Below are positions 45,430 through 57,199 of a stretch of 64,000 bases of DNA, in pieces; the first letter of the stretch is position 1, and each line of letters begins with the position of its first letter. Below the pieces are notes generated by a model. The model was not told the DNA's origin. It made no database searches and saw only the letters and a program-made list of their open reading frames with translations. This DNA comes from Clytia hemisphaerica. Lineage: Eukaryota; Cnidaria; Hydrozoa; Leptothecata; Clytiidae. Both the position numbers and the translations under genes were made by a program. Location: positions 1,162,361 through 1,226,360 of the forward strand of contig CACVBU010000362.1 of NCBI GenBank assembly GCA_902728285.1, given 5' to 3'.

Positions 45430-48400
45430 GTATTTTGAGTTCAGAGTAGTATTTTTTTGGATTAATTGCTAGATGTTGAAAATGTGGAAGCAGAGAAATC
45501 TTAAAATACTTTATAGATATCTGTGGCAGAGAGGAATTTTTTACATATTTCGATGCAAAAGCCTATTCAAAGCAAAAGCCAAATTGTATATTTTATAATT
45601 TGCTGTTCGCATTAATTCAAATTAAATGCCTCCAGGCTGCTCCAGGTTCAATGCTGGCCGAATTGCCATCCCATGTTTTGTCAGATATTTCCAAGTTAGA
45701 ACCGTTGATGGTAGATGGCATTAGAACAATAAAAGATTTCATAATTCAAAAAGAAAAACTTTCAAAATATCAAAAGCCTTTTAAGAATTGGTTCTTAAAG
45801 ACAGCAAATTCTGTTTTGAGGCTATTAACAATTCCACAAAGGAGGTGAAGTACTCAGGCCAAACTTTTAAAACACCCAAATTGAAAGCAGTAATTATGAC
45901 ATCATACCTTCTTTCCCTGTGCAAGAAAATATTAAACCCCCATTTGGATATATGGCGTTTAGCTCACCCTGTTAGTAAAAACAAGTATTTTGCCGCTATA
46001 AAAATTTGAATAATCGAAAAAAAATGACTTAACAGTATGAAGATGAGCTGAATTAAGAGCCTTTTAAAGTTGCGGAGCCTGGACTTAAACTTATTCAAAT
46101 GAAGGTGAATGTATTATGCATTCTGTATTTAATTGAAAGGGCAGCTGACATTGAAAAATGAGGTCAAGTATATTTTTTAATGAACCTGGTAAATCACGCA
46201 TTTTAGTGCTTTAGTGCCTTGCATGAAGAAATTAGTTGCCTCTGGTGCATGATTTAACTTATTTATACCTAAGGGAAGAAATTTTCACGGGAATCCAATT
46301 TTGCGGTTCATCAATATTAAAAATTTTTGCGGGAATTAAATTTCGCTGCTCACTGCAATCTTTGATTTGTTATTTGAATACACATTGTTTTTTTTTTAAT
46401 AAGAAACACCTTTATAAGGAACTTGAGGCTGAAATTTGACTATGAATCTTAAGGAAATTCACAAACTATATATACATCTATTCGAAATATTGAACAAACA
46501 GAATGAAAAAGGACATTAAAAGAATATTTTTTGGGTATTTTTAGGGATAGGGTGACTATATTTTCTATGAAGCTGGACTTGTTTGTTGGTTTGCCGTTGC
46601 CCGACCCTAGATTTTGGAGGAGGGTTGGCCAGTTGGAAATTCTTTTTATTATTACAATTTTGTATGGACATAATCAACAACATTTAAGTAATTTTGAAAG
46701 GAAAACGGAAGAGCTAGAAGGGAATTCACTTTTCCTAAGCTTAAGATAGAATGAGACAGACAAAATACAGGTTGTGCTTTGAAGGTTTGAAATTTTTGAA
46801 GAAAAGAATTTCTCTTCTTTAAAATAGCAATAAATTTTTTTGGATTGGCAGATTTTGAGGTAAGGTCGGTTGGGTGATGGCAATAAGTCCAGCCTGAAAA
46901 GTGCTTAGTAATCTAGGGACTATGAAATTTCGCTGTTCACTGATTATGAAAAATTTTGTGGTTCACCTATTTTGAAAAATTTCGCAGGAAGTTAACTTTG
47001 CAGACTGCCGATTTTGTAAATCTCTGTGAGAACTTTGGGAATTTTCTTGCTGCAAAAATTTCTTCCCTTAAGGTAACACAACTGTTATGAGTCATTGTTA
47101 CCAATAAAGGTACTTAGATATCTTGATAAAGGAAGCAAGCAAATTGCACAGGAAGAATCTTGCTCAAAATGCTATTTCCATCACAAGACTTGATTTTCAT
47201 TATTTATTTTTCCGTAGGATTGTACAAGTTTTCCTGAGTTATTGTGAAATTTCATCGTTCCTGATTTGAACCTTCATCCTTTAAGGTACCTTCTTTACTT
47301 TACTTTTTTTCGTTAAAAAATATTTTTAGTAAAGGTCAGAGCAGGTCAGGGATGTTTTATGAACTAATCTAATCCACACCTATTTTTAACTGAAGTTTTT
47401 AAGCTATTTACCCCATTATTCTCAGGTACCTAGCAGGCAGACCACCCTAACTTGTTAATTTAAGATTCTTAAGACCTTATAAGCTAGTTTGTTTGATAAT
47501 AAGCATGTTTTTATTTTTTTTTATTTTTCAGATATACTCTTTGTATCATTGACACCAATAGATTTTGAATTATACCTTATCCAACATTTAGGAGGTGAGT
47601 CAATGGATCTTCTTCATTGAAATGTCATCACTCAATGACTACAGATTTTTTTGATTTTTTCTTTAAATTGGTATGTACACTCCTTGATAGTAGGGGCAGT
47701 AACTTTAGTAATTATGGGTACTGAAGAACTAATTCTTAAAATTTAGGTGGTGGTACGAAAAAAATGGTCCTTACTTACGTCTGAAACTGGCCCACTTACT
47801 CCCCAACCATGAAAATTTTTCTTAATGATCTTAAGGGTTAAATAATAACATGTTTTTGTCTTCTATTTTTAGTTTCTCTCTACATCTTTGACACCAATTG
47901 AGTTATCCCTTATCCATCAAGTTAGAAAGGTGAGACAATTTTGTTGATTTTGGTTCAATCAATTTTCTTCTTTAAATGACAGGTGCTGTAACTTGAATAT
48001 TTTTATTTTGTCTTACTTCAAAAGTGGCTATTCTCTTCAACACATTTTGTAATATCAATTCAAGACAGCCTTAAGCTGCCTTAAGTCCATTTCATTTTGA
48101 GATAATCGACTTTAATAAAGAAGGTTTCATTTGCTGATAAAACTTTGAAACAATGCCAGGAGTCCCTTCTTTTGCTATTATGGGAGTATCGTGAATATCT
48201 TTTTGTGGATGAAAAGACATTTTAAATAGCTTACTCTAGAGGCTCTAAAATGGCATTTATTGGACTTGTTAAGGTCGTATTGCATTTAACTGAAAATCTT
48301 TATACTAAGCAAGTTTCGAGATAAAATTGAGCCTTAAACTGCCTTAAGTCCATCGTCCAATGTGTTGGACTTAAGGCTACACAATTTAGTTGTGATGCTT

Positions 48401-49500
48401 CATGAAGGCTTTCTAAGACTTTTTTGCCCTACAATTCAGGATGCCAACTTTTCTGATAGGGGTTATTGTCTTAAGTCAATTTTCGAAAAAATGGGCTTAA
48501 GTCTATCTTGAATTGATACGGCGATTTATTTATATATAATTTAAAGGAATCTTTGTTTTGGTGTTATTTTACTTGGAATTTTAAATAAACTCGTTATACG
48601 TTATACAATCTAAGATTTTACTAGCTCTTGAACTGCTTTTTAGCATTCAAAGAACCTCAAAATGACATGAGTGACAAGAGAAATAGAGAAAGGTGAATAC
48701 TTTGTTTAAAAGCAATGAGCATTTCTACGATAATGAAGGTCTTATTCTCCTGGATTGGGTCTAAGATAAAAGTTTATTGGTTTTCTTTGAAAGTTCGAGA
48801 AACCTTTTAGAAAGCGTGGGCATCAAGGCTTTTTACCGACCAATGTATGAAAATTAGAGTTGTATCTATTAAAAAATGTCACTGATAGCGGCATTTTGAG
48901 ACGATTTTGAATTTCCAGGAGAGGCAGGGGGGGGTCAGTACTAAAATGTCAGACATATATGAGTACTAAAAGGATTTTCAAGAATTTCTTACATACCACC
49001 ACCTATTTTTCGAAAATGTTATTTTAGTACACATGTACTAAGATTATTTTGAGCAATTTAACATAGATACCACCCATTTTTTGCCCTTTTATGAGTTTAA
49101 ATTGGGGTAATTGTTACAAACCTAGTCGAAATTTGGTATTTTAGTACACATGGTACTAAAATTATTTTTGAGCTTTTTTGCAGTACCACCACGTCACTAA
49201 ATGTCATGATGTCTGAAATTTTAGTACCGACCCCCCCCCCCTGGGAGAGGATGCTTTCAAATTATAGTTAATCTTCAGAACAATCTTTTATAAGAGCTTT
49301 TCACTATGGTTGTGATTCATAGTATTGTCGCTTTTAGCTTCTTAGAGACTAAATAGTAACAAAATTGATCATTGCAAACCTAGAAATCTTGCTATTTTCA
49401 ATTCTTATCAAACTTTGGAAGTAAGAAATTTGTTTCAGCGCTATATTTCAACAATGTTGATTGACTGTTCTAGTAGATTTTTAGTTAATACAGAGCTTAG
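45430..49500. other. Non-coding interior of the CACTA-like element with MITEs
   Basis: 48053-48522 has inverted ends ATCAATTCAAGACAGCCTTA and TAAGTCTATCTTGAATTGAT. 48928-49236 has ends GGGGGTCAGTACTAAAATGT and ATTTTAGTACCGACCCCC. Overlapping ORFs at 45600-45848 and 45788-46009 look like one frameshifted coding piece (SMLAELPSHVLSDISKLEPL, FKTPKLKAVIMTSYLLSLCK) of unknown family. Otherwise I see no gene. Confidence 0.45.
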
Positions 49501-49524
49501 AATACGAACTTTCAAATTTTAAGG

Positions 49525-51489
49525 TTGAAATCTTGGAGAGATAGAAGAAGAGGTGTTCAGGCTATCTCAAACGCCATTAATGATTATGGAGGTCATTCTG
49601 ATTTCGACTCATCTGCTGTCAAGTCAACAGGCGTGGCTGTGGATAATGATGTTGACATGAGTGATAATGACTCTCAGATAGTAGATAGCGTGTCCCCTGA
49701 TGATGGTGATAACGAGATGTTGGGCTCCCCTGCAGTTTTTGCTGGAGCTTGTGCACAGTCTACAGAATCTTCATCCTCTTCGTCGGAAGCTTCCTCTATT
49801 TCCCTGGAGTCAGATTTGGAATGTCTAAATGATGAAATTGATGGTGTTTTGTGTGAGAAATTGAAGACATGGGCACTAAAAAACCACTGCACAAGGGTTT
49901 GTGTAAATGAAGTTTTGAGCATTGTTGGCAATCTTGGTTGTAAAGTGCCTAAAGATAAAAGAACACTTCTAAATACGCAAAGAACAATTGTTCAAACCCC
50001 TATGGGTCTTGGACATTACATTTATATTGGTGTTGAGAATAGAGTCACTAAACTGTTGGCATATGACAGTAATTTGGATTCTATAACTCTGTTCGTAAAC
50101 ATGGACGGTCTTCCTCTTTTTAAATCAAGCACAATCAACTTATGGCCTATTCTAATTCAGTTCCACACTTTTAAACCGATTTCTGTTGCTTTTTTTTGTG
50201 GCAAATCCAAACCTCCTTTTAACGAGTTTATGCATGATTTTGTTGTTGAGATGAGGCATTTGATTAACAATGGTATGACGTTCAACCATGTTCATTATCG
50301 CGTATCTTTGTTTTGTTTAACATCTGATGCACCAGCACGGTCTGCCATGAAAGGTATTATTCAACATACCGGTTATCTGCCCTGCGAAAGATGTGATATC
50401 AAAGGCGTGCATGTCAAAAACAGAATAGTCTTTGATAGAGATCAAGCAGAAGCCAATGGTGAACGGACTGATGAATTATTTCGCATGAATTTATACGCCA
50501 TACCTGATGAGGATGGAAAGCGTCATCAAATTGCCATCTCTGAACTGACTGACTTACCTATTGATATGATCAAAGATATAGCTCTTGACCCTATGCACTT
50601 GATATTTCTCGGTGTCACCAGGCGGCTGTTGTATTACATCAAAGGATCCTTCCGAAAAATCAAAGCTGGAAAGCTGTCTACCGGTTACTTGAACGGTATT
50701 TCTGCTGCTTTAAATGCCTTTAAATTACCGACTGAATTTGCTCGTAAAGCAAGAACGCTGGCCGAGCTAGACAGATGGAAAGCTACTGAACTGAAGTCAT
50801 TTTTGCTGTACACTGGATTAGTAGTTTTGCGACCCTATCTTTCCTCTCCTACTTTCAAGCACTTTCTTAGCTTTTCCATCGCTATCCGATTGCTCAGTGA
50901 AGAAAATGGTGTTATCAGAAATCAAAACATTGGAGCAGCTCGAGGTCTTTTAAAGTATTTCGTTGACAATTGTCATGTTTTTTACGGTGAAACATTTTGT
51001 GTTTATAACGTACATAACGTGAAACACCTCCCAGATGACGTGGTTAGATTTCAGTTACCCTTAATGAAATTTTCATGTTTCCAGTTCGAAAACCATCTCC
51101 AAAAAATCAAACGTCTTGTTAGGGGAAAAAATAATCCACTCAGTCAAATTGTTAAAAGATGTGATGAGCTAGATGGAAGTTACTATCTTACCAAACCACT
51201 TGAATTGAAATATAATCCGAATGGCAAAGACTCTTGGTTCATTGCATTTGATCTAATAGTTCAGTTGAAGGAAATAGGAAACAATGGAACATTTTGGTGT
51301 GATACTTATAAACCTGCTAACCTGTCGTCATACTTCAATGCTTTCAACATCGATTCGAAAGAACTTGGAATATACCTATTGAAAGAGAACCTGAAACCAT
51401 CTCGCGCAAACTTTAAAAGGGAACAGTTACAAAAGAAATGTGTTTGTTTACCATATAAGAACGACTTTGTTATTATTTCAATGTTATAG
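49525..51489 (+). CDS. CACTA/CMC-like transposase, about 654 codons, uninterrupted
   Basis: One long exon, preceded in frame by TAG at 49498. There is no ATG at its head, so a 5' exon ending near 49524 is likely. Residues counted from 49525: an acidic Ser-rich N-terminus; MDGLPLFKSST (Asp194); TSDAPAR (Asp268) followed by a zinc-like CERC (287-290); LDPMHLIFLGVTRRLL (355-); RKARTLAELDRWKATELKSF and LLYTGLVVLRP; YNVHNVKHL; and FQFENHLQKIKRLVRG with Glu522. This order is that of a large animal transposase family with D-D-E catalysis, often paired with DUF4806 genes. It should bind the CCCAGTGGG ends. No stop or frameshift, so it may still be functional. Confidence 0.8.
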   Translation: MKSWRDRRRGVQAISNAINDYGGHSDFDSSAVKSTGVAVDNDVDMSDNDSQIVDSVSPDDGDNEMLGSPAVFAGACAQSTESSSSSSEASSISLESDLECLNDEIDGVLCEKLKTWALKNHCTRVCVNEVLSIVGNLGCKVPKDKRTLLNTQRTIVQTPMGLGHYIYIGVENRVTKLLAYDSNLDSITLFVNMDGLPLFKSSTINLWPILIQFHTFKPISVAFFCGKSKPPFNEFMHDFVVEMRHLINNGMTFNHVHYRVSLFCLTSDAPARSAMKGIIQHTGYLPCERCDIKGVHVKNRIVFDRDQAEANGERTDELFRMNLYAIPDEDGKRHQIAISELTDLPIDMIKDIALDPMHLIFLGVTRRLLYYIKGSFRKIKAGKLSTGYLNGISAALNAFKLPTEFARKARTLAELDRWKATELKSFLLYTGLVVLRPYLSSPTFKHFLSFSIAIRLLSEENGVIRNQNIGAARGLLKYFVDNCHVFYGETFCVYNVHNVKHLPDDVVRFQLPLMKFSCFQFENHLQKIKRLVRGKNNPLSQIVKRCDELDGSYYLTKPLELKYNPNGKDSWFIAFDLIVQLKEIGNNGTFWCDTYKPANLSSYFNAFNIDSKELGIYLLKENLKPSRANFKREQLQKKCVCLPYKNDFVIISML

Positions 51490-51499
51490 TCCGTGGTAA

Positions 51500-52165
51500 A
51501 TGGCCCCAAAGCGTTTCACTTTTTTTGTGGTAAAAAGATCTTTAATTTTGCATAATTTATACAGAATTTGGGGAAATTTCCCTCTTTTTTTACCATAACA
51601 ACGCCCATAACTTCTGATCTACAAAAGTTGGAAAATTGTTGTAGTATATTTTTTTGTTCAGTTTGAAGAGCTTTATCCCGTTATAATACAGGTCTTTTTT
51701 GATTTTGAAGTTCCCCCAAAAATGATTTTAATTTCATTTCTGAGGCTTCAGAAATCCAAGGGCCATGGCCTATTATTATAGGTCTTGATCTTTAGAGGTT
51801 CTATAAATTACCTATAATAAAAATTCATTTTTCTTTTCCATTTTATCTTGTGTTTATTAAATATAAATATATCTAGTCATTTCAAGATTTTTCAAGACTT
51901 TTTATCAAGTATTTGCACTAAAAAACCATTACTATTCTTAATTGCCCAATTTTAACCTTATGAAGCTCATTTTAAGTAATTCTTGTTAAGAATTTCCAGA
52001 AAAATCGAATCGAATCGAATGAATATAGGTCCTCCCTTTTTGGCTGAGGGTAGGAAGCTAGAGATCTACAGCCAAAGTTTTGCTTTTCTTTGAGCCTGAG
52101 AAAAAAGGGACCCTTCAAAGACGTCTTCTGTTTTTTTTTAATTATTACTAATTTTTTATCATTTT
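51500..52165. other. Spacer between transposase and DUF4806 gene
   Basis: AT-rich, no ORF of note. AATAAA-like signals are not obvious directly after the transposase stop. The AG at 52170 just before ATG 52173 may be an acceptor of a 5' non-coding exon. Confidence 0.3.
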
Positions 52166-52172
52166 TAGCAAA

Positions 52173-55100
52173 ATGTCATATGCTTTGTTCAAGTATTTTG
52201 AAAAAAATGGTCAGCACCGGGAGTGCGTTGCGCCAACACAATGGATAAAAGAAAGCAAACTTTACTGGCCAAAATATGCTGCTCGTCAATTGGCTTTAGA
52301 AATGGCACCCTTAGACGAAACTTGGCCCTCTTATCCCATACACGAGATAAAGAAATATCACGGTATTGATACAATTCCCTTTTCTCTGTTTTGAAAAAGA
52401 TCTTTGGAACTCTCGTGTTCGGTGCATTCTTCCGCCTCTTTTATAACCTCTTAAAATAATGTGATTTTTCTTTCAACAGCCATTTTTAAATTTAAACGTT
52501 TGATTTATTTTCCAGACGACTACAATTATCTTAATGACTGCTGCTATACCACCACCGAAGATGAGAGTCCAGTCAAAAAAAAAACCGATGGTCAGTATAT
52601 ATTAAAACATAGTTCAAGTATCAAGTTTCGTACATTTGCCCTTGTGCATTTGTATTGTTTCTGAAAAATCATGATGGTTAGTAATAATTAATGTCGATTT
52701 GCGTATTTCTTTTGGTTTAGAATCACCGAAAAGAGCTTCAAGCCCAAATTTCAATATTTCAGGCAGCTACGCCAATTCGTTTAGCAGGCCGACCCTACCT
52801 GGCGCTTGTAGAACGCAATCTCAGGTGCAGTCACCTACAGTTTCAATGAAAAGTAAGTTTAACCAGAATATTTAGAATATGGACCCTTCTCCTGTTTAGT
52901 AATTTTCAAAAAAAATTTTAGCTGTTAAAAGGAAAGTCCTCTCTTTATTTTGCTTTAAATTGTCTTTTAAATCATTTTTACCATAGGAAAAAGAGACGAT
53001 ACTATCGTTCGCTCCAGTTTTTCTCCGGCAGCCACATGCACCGAAAGTAATAGCTTTATACCACTGGCGTCAATAATAAACGCAGGTATTTTTTATTCGA
53101 AAATTTTACTATAGGTACTATCCAATCTTTTCGCATCTTTTACTCAGATTGCACTATTTCATTACTCCAGACAATTCTTGTTTTTTGACGGTATTTTCAG
53201 CTGATAATAACTTATTTTGGCTTTCAGATAACAGTTTCAATCCAGACGACTGTATATCTCCATATGACCTTCTCGGCAAATCTGGATCAGGTATGTTAGT
53301 CACCTTAGTTAGTCAGTGATTATTCCGAGTAAAAAATCGATCAAATAATATCACTAAACCGGATTAAACAATTTTCGAAGAATGTTTATAAAAAAATATC
53401 CATTTTAATGGCGATGGAGTAATACTTGAATTTTTCTCTGCTTATTATTCTTTACATTCTTTTATTTATTTTTATTCAGCATACATTTACATATTTTTCA
53501 TAGCTTCTCACTCACAGTCACCACGACAATCGCCGAACTGTGCACGAAATAATGGCGCTATGAAAAAAAAACGTAAAAAAAATATATTTTTTTTTATTAG
53601 CAATTTCAGTACCGAATATTTTCAAAGCAGCCCTGTTCAGAAAGCTCGAGCTTATCCTAGTTTGTTTTTTTTTTACTTTTAGATGCAAACTTCATTGTTC
53701 CTGAAACCAATGATCAACGACCTTGTAAGTCTTTTTTAAATTAAGCACAGATGATTTTTTTGTTTTTTTCTTGTGAGTGAAGAATTCTTTTGCCTTGATC
53801 AATGCTTCCTGATTTTTTTTTACTTTCTGGGAAGGACTTGACAGATATTTTGTTGAGATAGAGAAACATACTATACTATTTTTTTAATTTCTTTTTGCAG
53901 CGACACAGAAAAAATGCCACTCAAAATATGGAGATGGCGGAAAGGACTTCAAAGAAATGTCGAATAAACGTAAGTTTTCAAGCTCAATATTACATTCTTG
54001 TTTTGTACAAAGAAATAAAGTCCATTCGCTTTGAGTATGCACACGTTTTTTCTACAACGTGGGAAACAATCTCAAAGGAAGTAAGTCTAATTACGATGAC
54101 ACGGTTTCTACATGGTAGCTAAAACGAGTGCACACTTAAAGCGAATGTACTCTAGTTTGGTTGGATTTACATAAAAGCAAGAGTATAGAGTATAGTCATT
54201 CATGCGGGCTCCAGACATTCGGTAAGAAAATGAGCAAGAGTGTAACCCACCCTTTGTTTCCATATCACATCAGACTAATTATTACACTTTTTTTTCAGAA
54301 TATCAATATTCCGTCATGATGGAGTTGCAAGTTTTGAAACGAAATCAAAACAGAATTCTCGCCATCCTGGAAAACCAAGAAACAAGCCCTTCAGAACAGA
54401 CACTTGAGCCACCAGAACCATTGGATACGATGGAAGAATTCGATATCGAGGAAGAAAAACTCAAAACACACGATAAGAGAGTGATAAAGGTAAAAATAAT
54501 CAATACTTTTTATATACCTTTTCAATACCTCGATCTTCTTTTTACCCGACAACTTCACGTTTCACAGTAGGCCCTCGTGAAATTTTTTTATTTCTTGTGA
54601 AAATATATAGTAATTAATGTATTATTTTGAATTTTATCTTGTAGCGAAAAATGATCAAGCAAATAGGTGGCAAAGACATCCGTCAAGCAATCCGCTTAGC
54701 ACTCGACAGCATGATGTCGAGAAGACTACAAAGCAAGTTTTCAAAGTCGGGCTTGCAGAAAAAAAGAAAATTTAAAGGCACTTATCATTATAAATGCTTA
54801 GAGGGTAAGACATATTTTATCTTATTTTATCCAAACTTTTATCCTTAAATAGTTAAGTATAATAATTCCGTCATAGTTAAATTCACTGTTGATGTAGACT
54901 TTGATCGTCAGAACTTCGGCTTTACATTTTAGTATACTTTAAGAGAATAAATTAGTTAATGAGAATTGGCCCTAATTTGCATTACATATTCACTTCCGCA
55001 TATCCTAAAATTGGCCAATTCGCATTAATCTATTCCCTTATATTAAATTAGCTGTGACAATTAGTTCTGCAAGGCATGAATTTTTGAGGTGTCATTCGCA

Positions 55101-55532
55101 TTATTGTATTCCGCATTAATCTATTATGGGGGGGGTTTTCACTTTTACGGTACGACGGTATTGGGCCTTTTTTTCCCCGGTAAATCGGTATTACCAGAAA
55201 AAAACGACGGGATTACGGTATTTCATTTTCTACCGGTATCGGTATTTAGGTAATTCGGCTTCTTTTATCGACGGTACTACGGTATTTGACCCAAATTTTT
55301 GTCGGTATGACGGTATTTGAGACCCCTGAAAACCCCCCCCTATTATTGCATTAATGTATTCCCTTATTAAGGTATTTTGTTTTATTTCAACAGCTGTGCT
55401 GCTTCTAAAGTACGAACAATTCGATATTGATAAAGAAGTTGGGGATATCATTAAACGAGCCAATGACAAACCAAAGAATGCTGGTACTGACGATGGAAAC
55501 CAATCGGATCACGAAAACAGCCCTATTTCATA
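52173..55532 (+). CDS. DUF4806 protein of the CACTA-like element, about ten exons
   Basis: The first exon (52173 to about 52366) encodes MSYALFKYFEKNGQ, PTQWIKESKLYWPKYAA and LDETWPSYPIHEIKKYH. Short exons follow at about 52516-52590, 52722-52851, 52987-53083, 53228-53290, 53504-53571, 53682-53721 and 53901-53970, Ser/Pro-rich. Then come 54300-54489 (MMELQVLKRNQNRILAILEN), 54647-54803 (IKQIGGKDIRQAIRLALDSM) and 55394-55532, ending TAA. The W-rich start and the C-terminal RQAIRLAL helix match DUF4806 proteins that accompany this transposase family. Phases are mostly phase 1 and compatible; the exact count of small exons is less sure. The role is unknown, perhaps an accessory DNA-binding or assembly factor. 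Confidence 0.7.
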
Positions 55533-56398
55533 AATACATGTTTTATTATAAGCATAAATGAAAATGAAATCACTATGCTTATTTTACCGAAGAAAAGCGA
55601 GATTGATTTTGTCTATAGATTTTTCTATCACTAAATTGAGTGCAAATATAGCAATCTCTCAATTCACTAAATTTTTCCAAGGTTCATTTAAAATGACAAA
55701 AGCTCACTGATATGCTCAATTTTTCACCAAATCCAAGTCTTAGTATGCTTATAAACGTTATGCTTGTAAAAAAACATGTATGTTATATTTCATAAATATT
55801 ACTTCGAATAAACACCCCTTTCTTTAAACGTCCTCTCAAGAAAACGCCTTCCCTCTAGGAGGGGCGTTTATTTGCAACAGGTGGCTGTAAGAAAAATATC
55901 ACGAAAGAAAACTTAAATATATAATAATTGTACTCTTTAGTGCTCGAACTCGTTTGACTCTCTTTTACATCCCTAAATTGACATACGTGCACTCAAATAA
56001 AAATGAAAAGGGAAATAAAGTTCCCATTCACTTAAATAAGGCGGCCTTGGTTATGAATAATTTAATAAACGCCCCTCCTAAAAACCAAAAAAGGGCGTTT
56101 ATTTGAAGTAATACGGTTAATAAAATTCAAAGATTATATTTTAATAGTGTAATATATCATAGTATTTCGAATTGAACATTTCTATCTCTTTAATTATTTA
56201 TTCCTCTCAAAAATATTTATAAAATATTCAAACAAATCTTTCCATTTATTCGAAGTAATACGGTTAATAAAATTCAAAGAATATATTTTAATAGTGTAAT
56301 ATATCATAGTATTTCGAATTGTACATTTCGATCTCTTTATTATTTATTCTTCTCGAAAATATTTATAAAATATTCAAACAAATCTTTCCATTTTAATT
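55128..56398. repeat. MITEs and a 147-bp duplication near the right end
   Basis: 55128-55343 has inverted ends GGGGGGTTTTCAC and TGAAAACCCCCC around CGGTATTACGG words, within the last intron of the DUF4806 gene. 55543-55783 is a TATAAGCATA variant with ACATGTTTTATTATAAGCAT and GCTTGTAAAAAAACATGT ends. 55798-56117 has ATTACTTCGAATAAACACCC and GGGCGTTTATTTGAAGTAAT ends. 56105-56398 is a direct duplication of about 147 bp (GAAGTAATACGGTTAATAAA starts at 56105 and 56252). Confidence 0.65.
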
Positions 56399-56574
56399 TA
56401 AAACCCAGATTCTTCATATATTTTTATTCGGTGAAAATATTCTTTGAAATCCTTGTTGACATATTTATAAAAACCAATAAAATTATAACAAGAAATAAAA
56501 ATTTTGACCATGCTAATGTCACAATCAAGAAGCTTAAAAAAGAGAATACGACTCCATAGAGACGACTAAATAAG

Positions 56575-56868
56575 GTCATCCCGCACGTTTTAATCACGTC
56601 TGAAAAACGTCCAAAGGACGTCCAAATACAAACATTGTGTCCACCCGACGTCTGATAAACGTCTTCAGGACGTCCATTTGCAAAAGTTAAGTCCATATTA
56701 CGTCCTTTTCGCGTCCCTTTGGACGTCCGTATTGGACCAACATCGGACGGACGGGATCCGTTTCATTTTTCACGTCCTTAGGACGTCCTAAAGTCGTCCA
56801 CATTTGACGTCCTTTCGTCCGAAATGGACCTTGTATGGACGTCCTCTGGACGTCCTGTGCCCACTGGG
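56575..56868. repeat. Right subterminal and terminal repeat of the CACTA-like element
   Basis: Dense ACGTCC/GGACGT words end in GGACGTCCTGTGCCCACTGG (final G at 56868), then the CA duplication. Longer than the left block (about 290 against 170 bp). Confidence 0.75.
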
Positions 56869-56870
56869 CA

Positions 56871-57190
56871 GCCGCGATGAAATTACGACAAAGTCCAAAA
56901 ACGATCATTTTCAGCCATAACACTGTGAAGATTTCTCCAATCTTGTTCAAATTTACACAGGAATTGTGTTTTAGTACCCTTTATTGAATTCTCATAGTAA
57001 TATGTTTGTAAAAAATCTGTGTCGGGTTTGAAAAATCAAAAGGAACGGTCGTCAGTCAACAATGATGAATACAATAAAACAGGATCATTTTCAGCCATAC
57101 ACATAACACCATAAAAATTACTCAGATCGTTTTCAAATTTGCACTGTAATGTTGTAATTTTAGTATTCTCTTTTGAATTCCAATGGCTGT
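56871..57190. repeat. 187-bp tandem repeat, right part
   Basis: It resumes with GCCGCGATGAAATTACGACA and the same CATAACACTGTGAAGATTTC block as at 42780, continuing about 1.7 units before fading. Confidence 0.8.
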
Positions 57191-57199
57191 GTGTTTGAA

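Larger units (their letters stand above)
42922..56868. mobile_element. Complete 13.95-kb CACTA/CMC-like DNA transposon
   Basis: Ends CCCAGTGGGCACAGAATGTC and, inverted, CCCAGTGGGCACAGGACGTC agree at 29 of the first 32 bases. Dinucleotide CA flanks both sides (42920-42921 and 56869-56870), consistent with a 2-bp target duplication in the 187-bp repeat. Both ends carry dense GGACGTCC subterminal copies (42945-43075 and 56575-56868). The interior carries a transposase ORF (49525-51489), a DUF4806 gene (52173-55532) and a small two-exon ORF (43323-43727), with several nested MITEs. Terminal CACTG, short TSD and subterminal repeats argue for the CACTA/CMC group; this assignment is tentative. Confidence 0.8.

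Noticed and set aside
42922-56868. Foldback of host tandem repeat instead of a transposon
   Set aside because: Defined ends, CA duplication and an internal transposase make an insertion far more likely.
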